DNA of 35,836 nucleotides from an uncultured Clostridia bacterium. GTDB lineage: Bacteria > Bacillota > Clostridia > Oscillospirales > Acutalibacteraceae. The notes under the pieces were generated by a model, which was given only the letters and a program-made list of their open reading frames with translations, had not been told where the DNA came from and made no database searches. Position numbers and translations under genes: made by a program. The stretch is from contig CAMJJL010000020.1 in assembly GCA_946406145.1 (NCBI GenBank), forward strand, positions 1 to 35,836, written 5' to 3'. Shown here piece after piece: positions 1 to 7,589 of this stretch; within the stretch, counting starts at the first letter, position 1; every line of letters starts with the position of its first letter.

Positions 1-52
1 AGGATGATAGACGTACTGTTCCTAACTTATATACTTTTTCGACAAACTGAAA
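1..52. repeat. 52-bp dispersed repeat, copy 1
   Basis: These 52 bases recur exactly at 24340-24391. In both places the repeat directly abuts a hairpin at the 3' end of a minus-strand gene (an NlpC/P60 gene here, an acyltransferase gene there). The two hairpin stems differ while the tail is the same. The second copy is preceded by a palindrome of the form CTCCCTCGTCAGAGGGAG, so this copy probably continues upstream of the window. Confidence 0.9.
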
Positions 53-76
53 GCGGTACGATTTCTCGTACCGCTT
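51..76 (-). terminator. Hairpin after NlpC/P60 gene
   Basis: A perfect 10-bp stem (AAGCGGTACG with CGTACCGCTT) has a 6-nt loop and lies 10 bases past the stop codon of the minus-strand gene. The stretch that follows on that strand is only moderately U-rich, so termination strength is uncertain. Confidence 0.6.
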
Positions 77-86
77 CATTCTCTTA

Positions 87-1643
87 TTACTGGAAGCGTC
101 TGCCGCGATGGGCTTTCTGCTTCTTCTTTTCGATCATGTATACGACCGTGAAGGTGATCAGCATGACGACGATCATGATCGCCAGCCAGATCAGGAACTC
201 AAAGTTAGAGCCGTTAGCGCCGCGCTTGAAGGGGGAGGAGGAAGCTACCGCCTCGAGACCCTTGGAAGAGATCTCGGTGGTGTCCTTCTCGACCTTGGTG
301 TCGGGAGCGTTGTTGGTCTTGGGCGTGTTGACGGAGCCGGTAGAAGCCTTGTTCTCGGTGGTTGTCTTGGGCAGATTCGCCTGAGGCTGAACCTCTGCGT
401 CGGCAGCCGGCTTCTCAGCTTCCTTAACCTCTTCCTGCGGTGCCGCGACAGCACTGTCGGAGAAGAGCTTATCATAGGTGTTCTGCTCGACAACGCCGGT
501 CACAGCCAGATCGTTGTTGCTCTGGAAGCCCATGACAGCGGTCTCGGTAGAGGTACCGTACTCGCCGTCAGCCGCACCGTCAAGATAACCTAAGGTGATC
601 AGACGGTTCTGGATCTTTGCGACGTCGTCGCTGTAGTCGCCGTTGCTGAAGAACAGAGAAACGAGCGCTTCTTCTGTGGTGATCTCAGCAGGCTGTACGC
701 CGGTATCGGCAATCTCTTCCTTCTCGGAAGTGATCTCTTCTTCTTTTTCCTCAGCCTTGTAAGCAGGCGCGTTGTCCGCGTAGAGAACCTCTAAGTCGGA
801 ACCTGCAACGCCGTCAACATACAGACCTGCGGCCTCCTGGAAGCGCTTGAAAGCAGCTTCTGTGCTTTCGCCGAACTCGCCGTCAACAGCGCCGGTGTAA
901 TAGCCTAAGTCATAGAGTCTCTGCTGCATCTTCTCGACCTCGGAGCCGGTGGAGCCCTTCTTCAGGGAAGTGGACTTGGTCTCGTTATCGGAAGAGGAGG
1001 ATGCGCTCGAGGCGCTTGCACTTGAGCTTGTGCTTGCGCTTGTGCTTGCGCTTGCAGAGGAGGGGGAGCTTGTGGACTTACCGGAAGAAGCGAATACATA
1101 GGTTTCGCCGTCGATGGTTCTGGTGGTGTCCGCGAGATACTCGCCGTCTTCATAATAATAGTAGTCGCCGTCAAACTCTACCCAACCTGTGTCGGGGTAG
1201 GAGACGCCGGGAACCTTAAAGTACTGGGTCCAGCCGTGGCTCCATACGCTCTCATAGCATACGCCGTAATCATCGCCGCGCGCGTCGACTGCCATGCCGT
1301 CACCGACATAAACGCCGACGTGACCGGGCTGATACAGACCGAGACCGTGGATATTGGGAATGCCGCCGGACATCGAACCGCGATAGTCGGAGTTGAATGT
1401 CTGCGCGTCGCCGACACGATAACCGCCGGCGTAGGAATAGATCAGACCGGAACAGTCAACCGCGCCGGGGGTAGAACCGCCGTATACGTAGCTCCACTTG
1501 GAGTAGTAAGCGTTCAGCGCCCATTCCGCCAGACCAACGCCTGTGCCGGATGCCGAGGACGAAACCGTACCGACAACAATGACACTCGCGATGACCGCGG
1601 CTACCATAATAATTGAAATGATCTTCTTAAACTTCTTCTTCAT
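87..1643 (-). CDS. NlpC/P60 cell-wall hydrolase with two peptidoglycan-binding domains and a C-terminal membrane anchor
   Basis: Predicted secreted peptidoglycan endopeptidase of 518 aa. Residues 1-32 form a signal peptide (KKKFKK, hydrophobic core, SSSASG). Residues about 36-145 are an NlpC/P60 domain with the nucleophile Cys64 in 'VDCSGLIY' and His108 in 'PGHVGVYVG'. Next come a short aromatic region resembling choline-binding repeats (about 152-188), a Ser/Ala-rich linker, and two PG_binding_1 domains (about 229-290 and 335-395), each with 'LGY..GA.DGE.G..TE.A...FQ'. Near 482-505 is one hydrophobic helix followed by a basic tail 'EKKKQKAHRGRRFQ'. An anchor at the C-terminus of this family is unusual, because most members are free or held through wall-binding domains. 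The start has GGAGG 5 bases upstream. The gene is monocistronic and role assignment rests on domains. Confidence 0.88.
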   Translation of the reverse strand: MKKKFKKIISIIMVAAVIASVIVVGTVSSSASGTGVGLAEWALNAYYSKWSYVYGGSTPGAVDCSGLIYSYAGGYRVGDAQTFNSDYRGSMSGGIPNIHGLGLYQPGHVGVYVGDGMAVDARGDDYGVCYESVWSHGWTQYFKVPGVSYPDTGWVEFDGDYYYYEDGEYLADTTRTIDGETYVFASSGKSTSSPSSASASTSASTSSSASASSASSSSDNETKSTSLKKGSTGSEVEKMQQRLYDLGYYTGAVDGEFGESTEAAFKRFQEAAGLYVDGVAGSDLEVLYADNAPAYKAEEKEEEITSEKEEIADTGVQPAEITTEEALVSLFFSNGDYSDDVAKIQNRLITLGYLDGAADGEYGTSTETAVMGFQSNNDLAVTGVVEQNTYDKLFSDSAVAAPQEEVKEAEKPAADAEVQPQANLPKTTTENKASTGSVNTPKTNNAPDTKVEKDTTEISSKGLEAVASSSPFKRGANGSNFEFLIWLAIMIVVMLITFTVVYMIEKKKQKAHRGRRFQ

Positions 1644-2758
1644 AAAAACCTCCGTAGTGTTGATCCTAAGACGCTTTTCAAGCGCGTTTATTATTATAAT
1701 AAGGAAAAAACGGCTTGAAATCGGCGTTTTCGGACTCGTCGAGAATCAGTTTTTGAATAACTTGGTAACAAAACTGTCATTATTATACACAGGAATTATT
1801 CTGATATCAAGTCTTTTGAGTAAATTATTGTTAAAATAACAACAGAATTTAATTTCTGTTCATAAATGTGTACAGATTGTACAAAAGTTATTCACAATTT
1901 GGTTGGTTACAGCTTGTAACCTTTATTTTCAAAAGAGAAAAAAGAACCATCGCGACAAGTTTTGACAATTCCCGACAAGAATAATAAACAGCTTTTTATG
2001 CGGAATTAGAAATAACTATTACGCAAATGTTAACATTCTTTTATGAAATTATAAATTTCCTGTTCCAAAAGCGTTTTCAGTTGCCTTTTTTCCAAATTGG
2101 AAAAATAAACCAATTATCTCCTGTGCTGAGGTTCGATGCCTGTAGGCGCGGCAAGTGAACCAATTGTAGGGTGGGGGCATATGTTACTGAAAATCGAAGA
2201 TTGAAGACTGAAAAATGAATAACGAATACTTTCTGAACGCGATTCAGCCTTATTGTAGGGGAGCGTCTTGATCCTCCCGTAAACCTATCCGATACATATC
2301 ACCCAAACGCGAAGCAAATCTCTTTTCCGTAGGGTACGTCGGACAAGAGCCGTACCCTACAAAAGGTACATTTCCTCAACGGACATGCTTCACAACCAAC
2401 GTCCTCCCTTGGGAGCAGCGCAGCGGCGCTTAGTCAATCACAGATGCAGGGGACACCGGAACTCGCTGCGTTATGGGGAGAGGAGGAACCGCCGCGCGAG
2501 ATCAAAGCGTTCCAACCGGATACGCTTATCGAGTACGGCGAGTAACGACGATGGAGCGCTGTTGCATGGGAGTTGTCCGCCACATCACAGATTTGGACAA
2601 CTCCTCAAGACGTTCCCCTGCAAATTCTTTTGCTCACAACCCACATGATTACCGGATTCTACTCCCGGTAGAGCCGTCTTTCTACCCCTGAGATACCGCA
2701 TTGCCGCGGCGGGAGAGTATCATCTCGTCACCCGTAGAATATGAAATTGCTTTGTGGA
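1644..2758. other. Gene-free stretch with several hairpins
   Basis: I find no credible gene in this stretch of more than 1.1 kb. The first 450 bases are AT-rich and should hold the promoter of the NlpC/P60 gene; a TATAAT lies on the minus strand at 1693-1698 but has no clear -35. From about 2100 the DNA turns GC-rich. It holds a 10-bp perfect hairpin at 2329-2360 (GTAGGGTACG/CGTACCCTAC) and another at 2569-2604 (GGAGTTGTCC/GGACAACTCC, 16-nt loop). Reading frames here look random. A structured RNA is possible but matches nothing I recognise. Confidence 0.5.
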
Positions 2759-2786
2759 TTGAAATTTTTAAAATATCGTGTATAAT
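2759..2786 (+). promoter_or_regulatory. Candidate promoter of degV
   Basis: TTGAAA (2759-2764), a 16-bp spacer and a perfect TATAAT (2781-2786) lie 85 bases upstream of the degV start codon. Confidence 0.6.
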
Positions 2787-2870
2787 GAAAGGGTAATATG
2801 GCGTATTGCAAAGGGCGATGATCCGGAGCGATCACCCTGAATGCATATGCCGTCATTTTCGGAGGCGCAT

Positions 2871-3749
2871 ATGAGTTTTGTAATTTTGACGGACACATCC
2901 GCTAATTTACCTTCCGCGCTCGTCAGAGAGCGTGACATCAAGGTGATTCCGTATCACTACACCATCGGCGATAAGCAATATTCCTGTCTGGATACCGAGG
3001 GGTTTGACGGCAAGAAGTTTTTTAAGGCGATGCGACTGGGCGCGGATATCAAGACATCCGCGATCAATTTCCAGAGCTACGTCGATTTCTTTGAGAAGTT
3101 TTTGTCAAAAGGGCAGGATATCCTGTTCATCAGCATGTCGTCGGGCATCAGCAGTTCATTCAACTGCTCCGAGATCGCGAAGAAGGAGCTGGCTGAGAAG
3201 TATCCCGACAGAAAGATCCTGCTCGTCGATACGCTCGCCGCGTCACTCGGCGAGGGCATTTTTGTGCTGAAAGCCGCCGATTATCGTGACGCAGGCTTGA
3301 AAATATCAGAGATTTACCAAGTTCTGGAAGAAGAAAAAGCGTGCATGTATCAGGTTTTCACCGTCGATGATCTGATGTACTTGAAAAAGACCGGACGCCT
3401 GACGGGTTCTGCCGCCGTGATCGGCAACATGCTGCAGGTCAAGCCGATCCTCAAGGGGAATGAGAACGGTGAGATCGTCAACTTTGCCAAGGTGATCGGC
3501 AGAAGAAAGGCGATCGACGCGCTCGCGCAGCGCTACAATATGCTGGTCAAGGATCCCGAGAAGCAGATCGTCGGTATTGCGCATGCCGATTGTGAGAAGG
3601 ACGCGGAGTATCTGATCGAGCTGCTCAATAAGAAGAAGCCGCCGAAGGAGATCCTCAACGTCGTCTATGAGCCTGTCACCGGCTCTCATGTCGGCCCCGG
3701 CACACTGGCGCTGTTCTTCTTGGGCGACAGCAAGGTAAGATTCCGATAA
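2871..3749 (+). CDS. DegV family protein (fatty-acid-binding, FakB-like)
   Basis: A 292-aa DegV-fold protein. Family members bind a single fatty acid and, as FakB, present it to the kinase FakA for phosphorylation and entry into phospholipid synthesis. Visible signatures are the N-terminal 'ILTDTSANLP', the loop 'ISMSSGISSSFN', 'VDDLMYLKKTGRLTG' followed by 'LQVKPIL', and the C-terminal 'HVGPGTLALFFLG'. Length is typical. I place the start at 2871 because GGAGG lies 5 bases upstream. An in-frame ATG at 2841 would add ten residues but has a poor ribosome site. The gene stands alone, with no fakA nearby. Family assignment is firm, but the specific lipid role is inferred. Confidence 0.92.
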   Translation: MSFVILTDTSANLPSALVRERDIKVIPYHYTIGDKQYSCLDTEGFDGKKFFKAMRLGADIKTSAINFQSYVDFFEKFLSKGQDILFISMSSGISSSFNCSEIAKKELAEKYPDRKILLVDTLAASLGEGIFVLKAADYRDAGLKISEIYQVLEEEKACMYQVFTVDDLMYLKKTGRLTGSAAVIGNMLQVKPILKGNENGEIVNFAKVIGRRKAIDALAQRYNMLVKDPEKQIVGIAHADCEKDAEYLIELLNKKKPPKEILNVVYEPVTGSHVGPGTLALFFLGDSKVRFR

Positions 3750-3762
3750 GTGATGGAACGAA

Positions 3763-3790
3763 GGGGGTAGCGGAGGATTCCGTTATCCCC
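3763..3790 (+). terminator. Possible weak terminator after degV
   Basis: An imperfect hairpin (GGGG.TA.CGGA with TCCG.TA.CCCC) lies just after the degV stop and is followed by GTTTGATT. The stem has bulges and the T-tract is poor. Confidence 0.35.
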
Positions 3791-3884
3791 GTTTGATTAT
3801 GAGAAAAGCTTAATCAGTTTCTGAGAGGACGTTTTTCAAGGCTCCCTTCTTCAACAGGACTTGTGTTAATTTCTGCAAAACTGC

Positions 3885-3913
3885 TTGACATTTTTACACG
3901 GTTGTGATAAAAT
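3885..3913 (+). promoter_or_regulatory. Promoter of the tRNA-Ser pair
   Basis: A consensus TTGACA (3885-3890), exactly 17 bases and TAAAAT (3908-3913) end 14 bases before the first tRNA base, which is the expected spacing for a tRNA operon promoter. Confidence 0.85.
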
Positions 3914-3927
3914 TTTACTTGTTTTAC

Positions 3928-4016
3928 GGAGAGATGTCCGAGTGGTTTAAGGAGCTAGTCTTGAAAACTAGTGATCCCGCAAGGGACCAAGGGTTCGAAT
4001 CCCTTTCTCTCCGCCA
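3928..4016 (+). tRNA. tRNA-Ser (anticodon TGA)
   Basis: The acceptor stem GGAGAGA pairs with TCTCTCC. The anticodon stem-loop is CTAGT-CTTGAAA-ACTAG with anticodon TGA, which reads UCA and related serine codons. A long class-II variable arm (about TGATCCCGCAAGGGACCA), the T-arm GGGTTCGAATCCC and an encoded CCA (4014-4016) are present. A second serine tRNA follows 29 bases later. Confidence 0.97.
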
Positions 4017-4045
4017 ATTTAATAAAACAACTGACTTTACCATAC

Positions 4046-4135
4046 GGAGGATTACTCAAGTGGTGAAGAGGCTCCCCTGCTAAGGGAGTAGGTCGCTAAC
4101 GCGGCGCGAGAGTTCGAATCTCTTGTCCTCCGCCA
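4046..4135 (+). tRNA. tRNA-Ser (anticodon GCT), integration target
   Basis: The acceptor GGAGGAT pairs with GTCCTCC. The anticodon stem-loop is CTCCC-CTGCTAA-GGGAG with anticodon GCT (AGC/AGU codons). A long variable arm and encoded CCA (4133-4135) are present. Its last 23 bases are the left att core of a mobile element, and the same sequence recurs at the element's right end. Integration therefore rebuilt an intact tRNA and supplied a new downstream hairpin. Confidence 0.97.
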
Positions 4136-4136
4136 G
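4113..4136. repeat. attL core (24-bp direct repeat, left)
   Basis: A 24-bp direct repeat of 17352-17375, covering the T-loop to CCA end of tRNA-Ser(GCT). Bases on both sides of the repeat differ between copies, so its limits are exact. An integrase gene begins its 3' end 79 bases inside, the standard layout of tRNA-targeted elements. Confidence 0.92.
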
Positions 4137-4178
4137 CCCGAAATGGCTTATTTAAGCCGTTTCGGGCTCTTTCTTTTG
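4135..4178 (+). terminator. Terminator of tRNA-Ser(GCT) supplied by the element
   Basis: AGCCCGAAA (4135-4143) pairs with TTTCGGGCT (4160-4168), with an inner GGCTT/AAGCC, followed by CTTTCTTTT. It lies immediately after the tRNA and inside the element. The native tRNA terminator is now at the far end, at 17376. Confidence 0.75.
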
Positions 4179-4191
4179 CCAAAAAATCTCC

Positions 4192-4212
4192 GTGTCCTTT
4201 GCCGTGTCCTTT
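4192..4212. promoter_or_regulatory. Left arm-type integrase sites (two GTGTCCTTT boxes)
   Basis: GTGTCCTTT occurs at 4192-4200 and 4204-4212. The same box occurs twice near the right end (17225-17233 and 17236-17244) in the same orientation. Paired short direct repeats at both ends of an element are the expected targets of the integrase N-terminal arm-binding domain. Function is inferred. Confidence 0.7.
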
Positions 4213-4214
4213 AT

Positions 4215-5453
4215 TCAGCCGGTTTGCAGTAAAGCGGCGACGTGATTCAGCGCTTTTTCATTCGCTTGCTGAACGGCGTGAGCATAGAAATTCAGCGTCG
4301 TGCTGGTCTGACTGTGACCCAGCATAGCCGAGACTGATTTCACATCTACGCCGTCCGCTAATGCCTGTGTCGCTACAAAATGGCGAAAACTATGTAAGCC
4401 CTTGAAGGGAATGTTTTCTGATTCCAAAAAGTCCTGGAGCCATTTATAAGGGACATTGGGATTCAGCGGCTTGCCGCACCAGTTGATGAACAGTCTGTCG
4501 CTCTCCACCCACTGATCGCCGCATTTCTCGGCTACAACTTTTTGTTCTTCTTGAAGTTGTTTGATCATTTCAAGAAGACAAGGCTGAACATAAAGCGAAC
4601 GATAACTGGATTTAGTTTTCGGAGTGTCGGTATAGGTCCCGAAGCCTTGATGATAGTTAGATGTTCTGTTGATCGTCAGGATAGATTTTTCAAAATCAAT
4701 ATCCTTGTACTCTAAGCCCAATGCTTCGCCTTTTCTCATACCCGAAAATGCCAGAAGATTGAAAAACAGCCTATACGATGTTGGTGCCTTATCATTGATT
4801 GCCGACAGTACCTTTTTCGCTTCTTCGAGAGAATAGATCGCTTTTTCTTTCTTCTCTGTTTGTGTAAAAACAATATCACGGCAGGGATTGATGTCAACTA
4901 TACCGCACCGTTTTGCATAGAGCATGACGTCACTGACAAAGGTTAGATATGACTTTTGGCTTTTGACGGATAGCCCTTTACCGGTTTGCTTATTTACGCC
5001 GTTTTTACCTAAAGAGGTGATAAAGGCTTGTACCATCCGATAGGTGAGCCTGCTGACCAATACGTCGCCGATCGCATTATAGGTTCTTTCCTTGCAGTCT
5101 AGCAGCTTTGTCAATGTACTCTTCTTGTATTTCTTGCTGGCAAGCTGCAATTCCAGCCATTCCTCTGCGATCTGCTTAAAGGTGGTATGCTCTTTTGCGA
5201 ATGCAATTTCGTTTTCCTCGCGCATACGCTGTTCTGCTTCACATTCTAATTCCTTTTGATATTCGGCAATTGATCGTTCTTCAAATAAAACGCTTTGCCT
5301 GGTTACCTCCTTTTTGATTTGTTTTGATGTCATCCCTTTTTCGGGAGTCCATGTCATACATTTGACGATCTGCTGACCGTCTTTGTACCCGAGGCTCACC
5401 CGAAACTGATAGGATGTTATGCCTTTCTTGGATACTCTTTTTCTGATTGTCAT
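4215..5453 (-). CDS. int: Tyrosine recombinase / phage-type integrase
   Basis: A 412-aa site-specific recombinase that would integrate and excise the element at tRNA-Ser. It has an N-terminal AP2-like arm-binding region (about 1-50), an SAM-like core-binding domain (about 90-195) and a C-terminal catalytic domain. Catalytic residues visible are Arg240 in 'FSGMRKGEALGL', His354 and Arg357 in 'GLHSFRHFVA', His380 in 'LGHSQTSTT' and the nucleophile Tyr390 in 'LNFYAHA'. I choose the ATG at 5453 because AGAGG lies 8 bases upstream. A TTG at 5486 overlapping the upstream stop would add 11 residues without a good ribosome site. The gene is cotranscribed with the excisionase-like gene 29 bases upstream and ends 79 bases from attL. 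Confidence 0.95.
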   Translation of the reverse strand: MTIRKRVSKKGITSYQFRVSLGYKDGQQIVKCMTWTPEKGMTSKQIKKEVTRQSVLFEERSIAEYQKELECEAEQRMREENEIAFAKEHTTFKQIAEEWLELQLASKKYKKSTLTKLLDCKERTYNAIGDVLVSRLTYRMVQAFITSLGKNGVNKQTGKGLSVKSQKSYLTFVSDVMLYAKRCGIVDINPCRDIVFTQTEKKEKAIYSLEEAKKVLSAINDKAPTSYRLFFNLLAFSGMRKGEALGLEYKDIDFEKSILTINRTSNYHQGFGTYTDTPKTKSSYRSLYVQPCLLEMIKQLQEEQKVVAEKCGDQWVESDRLFINWCGKPLNPNVPYKWLQDFLESENIPFKGLHSFRHFVATQALADGVDVKSVSAMLGHSQTSTTLNFYAHAVQQANEKALNHVAALLQTG

Positions 5454-5482
5454 GTGCTTAACCTCTTTTCTGAAAGCTAAGC

Positions 5483-5683
5483 TCAAGCAGCATCATTATT
5501 ATAACATGAGAGAATATCCAAAAGCAAATCCAGATTGATCAATCTTTTCGATGCGATCCGGATAACGGGGATCTCCCCTCGACTTGCCATACGCCTGAGC
5601 GCTCTTAAAGTCAGGCATGTGTCAGGGTCAAGCAATTTGATTTCTTCATACGCTTTCGGTATGGTTCGCATTCTGGCAGTCAT
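5483..5683 (-). CDS. Excisionase-like small helix-turn-helix protein
   Basis: A small protein (66 aa from the chosen start) of the kind commonly found just upstream of integrases in Clostridia elements. The pattern 'AYEEIKLLDPDTCLTLRALRRMASRGEIPVIRI' reads as a winged-helix DNA-binding unit. It continues 'ASKRLINLDLLLDIL'. It probably directs recombination toward excision or regulates int. An ATG at 5683 is preceded by GGGGAAGG; an in-frame ATG at 5707 would add eight residues. The annotation rests on family resemblance and position, since excisionases are too diverse for certainty. Confidence 0.75.
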   Translation of the reverse strand: MTARMRTIPKAYEEIKLLDPDTCLTLRALRRMASRGEIPVIRIASKRLINLDLLLDILSCYNNDAA

Positions 5684-5774
5684 GGTTTCCTTCCCCTTGG
5701 AAAACAATAGAGTAAATGATGTTCTGTAACATCTGACGGTTGCCTTTGTTCAGGCAAAAATGGTTTTTGATCAT
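5646..5774 (-). CDS. Possible 42-aa leader ORF overlapping the excisionase gene
   Basis: An ATG at 5774 with a perfect GGAGG 8 bases upstream opens a 42-codon frame ('MIKNHFCLNKGNRQMLQ...'). It runs 38 bases into the excisionase-like gene in another frame. The ribosome site is better than that of the gene it overlaps, suggesting a translated leader that couples or tunes excisionase expression. I recognise no family. It may instead be only the remnant of a longer upstream gene. Confidence 0.35.
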   Translation of the reverse strand: MIKNHFCLNKGNRQMLQNIIYSIVFQGEGNHDCQNANHTESV

Positions 5775-6471
5775 AAAATGATCCTCCGTTTAATATAATA
5801 GTATTGGATTAGTATACATCTTCCGGCTGTGCAGCAGCCTCATTGGTTTTCACCACCGCAGGGATCGCCCGCGGCCGCCCTCATTGCCTGCGACGGCTTA
5901 TGCCAACAGCATGTCCGCTCGGACTGTGACTGGACGGAAGTATCATTGTCCTCTGCGGCTGTCATCGCCTTCGGTAAAGGATGCGCCCTTACCGTCTGAG
6001 TCCTGAAGGCTTCAAAAGTGCCATATTCTTGAAGCGTTCGCTCATGTAGCTCGTGTGGTTCTCGTGTTACACACACCGCAGAGAAAGTAGAAGAATTTAC
6101 TATTCAGTTGTCAGAATACGGATTCGCATCGGGAACAATCGACAGTTTTCTTAAACAGAAGAAGGCCGGAGTGCAGTTCCAAAACGGAAGCTGAACGCCG
6201 GCCATTACGTTCCATATTCGATTATACTAATTCGTGATAGATAAGACTAATTTCAACAATAAAAACAACAATGCGGGATTGTGGGGATCAGACCGCAAAG
6301 ATTGTCTGCTTTTTGTAGATTGCCTTCTTTTATTATGTATTAGTATCAGTCCCGATTTGAACCCACACATAATATACCAGATTGGCAGGTCTGTTGTCTT
6401 AAAAACCCTGTCGAAGAATATCCTTGTTTTATGAACTTTTTGTAAACCATAAAAAGAATATTTGTCGAATT
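5775..6471. other. Intergenic region of the element without a convincing gene
   Basis: A GC-rich block (about 5850-6080) has an open minus-strand frame of 78 codons that I cannot support. A 40-nt hairpin lies at 6164-6203 (GGCCGG/CCGGCC outer stem). From 6210 the DNA becomes AT-rich up to the Fic promoter. The sudden change in base composition suggests junctions between pieces of different origin or decayed genes. Confidence 0.45.
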
Positions 6472-6540
6472 ACTTCATCTATCATTTATCATAATAAAAA
6501 TGATAGATAAATTGATTTTTGATAGATGAAGTGGTATAAT
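6472..6540 (+). promoter_or_regulatory. Promoter with nested inverted repeats (operator) of the fic gene
   Basis: TTGATT (6512-6517), 17 bases and TATAAT (6535-6540) form a near-consensus promoter. It is overlaid by a perfect 13-bp inverted repeat (ACTTCATCTATCA at 6472-6484 with TGATAGATGAAGT at 6520-6532). A second perfect 10-bp repeat (ATCTATCATT at 6477-6486 with AATGATAGAT at 6499-6508) is nested within. Three TGATAGAT-type half sites thus flank the -35 and the spacer, the geometry of a repressor operator. The Fic protein's own C-terminal helix-turn-helix is the obvious candidate binder (inference). Confidence 0.75.
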
Positions 6541-6566
6541 ATCATCATTAATGACCGGATGGTGAT

Positions 6567-7547
6567 ATGATGCAGAAATATCCTTTTCAGATTACGACCG
6601 AGATACTGAACCTTGTTGCTGAGATTTGTGAACTGACAGGACAACTCAGCACACACTCAAAGCTGAACAATTCGCCGCAGCTGCGCCGTACCAATCGTAT
6701 CAAAACAATCTATTCCTCTCTGGCGATAGAGCAGAACACCTTGACGCTGGATCAGGTCACCGCTGTTATCTCCGGCAAGCGAGTCCTTGCGCCGCCGAAG
6801 GATATCGCAGAGGTGCAGAACGCGTATGAGATCTATGACCGCCTTGATACGCTGGATCCTTACTCCGTGGACAATCTTTTGATCGCTCACGAGGTAATGA
6901 CACGCGGATTAGTCAATGAATCGGGAGAGTTTCGTTCCGGCTCCGTCGGCGTCGTTGATAATCACGGCAATGTGCTTCATGTCGGTACACTTCCGGCGTA
7001 TGTCCCCGGATTAGTCTCGGAGTTGCTTGACTGGGTCAAAAACAATTCGCGCCATATCCTGATCAAAAGTTGTGTGTTCCACTATGAATTTGAGCTGATC
7101 CATCCCTTTGCGGACGGTAACGGCAGGATCGGCAGACTATGGCATACGCTCCTGCTGTCAAAATGGAACCCGATCTTTGCGTGGCTCCCTATCGAGTCGA
7201 TGATACATGACAGGCAGGAGGATTACTACCGCGCCTTCAATGCCGCGAATGTCGCCGCAGACTCAACCGTATTCGTCACCTTTATGTTGGAGTCGATCCG
7301 TGATACGATGCTCGAAGCGATCGACGGTTCTGTTACGGTCAAGCAAAGCAAGTCGGAAAAAGCGGCTACTCGGGAAAATACCGTGATGAATTATTTGAAT
7401 GATAATGGTGAGATAACTAACAGCGATGTTCGCGAACTTTTGAATGTTTCTGTTGCGACCGCAAATCGAATCCTCAACACGATGGTAGAAAAGGGATTGA
7501 TCATCCGCTTCCGCAGTGGAAGGTCATGGGCATACCGTAAACGATAA
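6567..7547 (+). CDS. Fic family protein with C-terminal winged helix
   Basis: A 326-aa Fic enzyme. Fic domains transfer AMP (or related groups) from nucleotides onto target hydroxyls. The full active-site motif 'HPFADGNGR' is at residues 179-187 with 'IGR' following. The N-terminal Fic_N segment has 'SSLAIEQN' (50-57), which corresponds to the inhibitory helix of class II Fic proteins, usually S/T-xxx-E-G/N. The Glu is kept but is followed by Gln. Residues about 266-326 form a winged helix ('NSDVRELLNVSVATANRILNTMVEKGL'). The gene stands alone between the recombination and mobilization modules and is convergent with mob. No separate antitoxin gene is seen. Its target is unknown; autoregulation is suggested by the operator upstream. 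Confidence 0.93.
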   Translation: MMQKYPFQITTEILNLVAEICELTGQLSTHSKLNNSPQLRRTNRIKTIYSSLAIEQNTLTLDQVTAVISGKRVLAPPKDIAEVQNAYEIYDRLDTLDPYSVDNLLIAHEVMTRGLVNESGEFRSGSVGVVDNHGNVLHVGTLPAYVPGLVSELLDWVKNNSRHILIKSCVFHYEFELIHPFADGNGRIGRLWHTLLLSKWNPIFAWLPIESMIHDRQEDYYRAFNAANVAADSTVFVTFMLESIRDTMLEAIDGSVTVKQSKSEKAATRENTVMNYLNDNGEITNSDVRELLNVSVATANRILNTMVEKGLIIRFRSGRSWAYRKR

Positions 7548-7589
7548 AGAGATCAAGAAGTCAATAAGTACAGGGTACGGTCGAAGGGG

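Noticed and set aside
5840..6076. 78-codon minus-strand frame in the element
   Set aside because: No ribosome site or supportable family; kept only as part of an unexplained GC-rich block.
6347..6366. T-arm-like sequence (GGTTCAAATC on the minus strand) suggesting a tRNA or second att site
   Set aside because: No acceptor, D or anticodon stem can be built around it and no matching copy is present.
6234..6434. 66-codon plus-strand frame before fic
   Set aside because: AT-rich, no ribosome site, and its end runs toward the fic operator.
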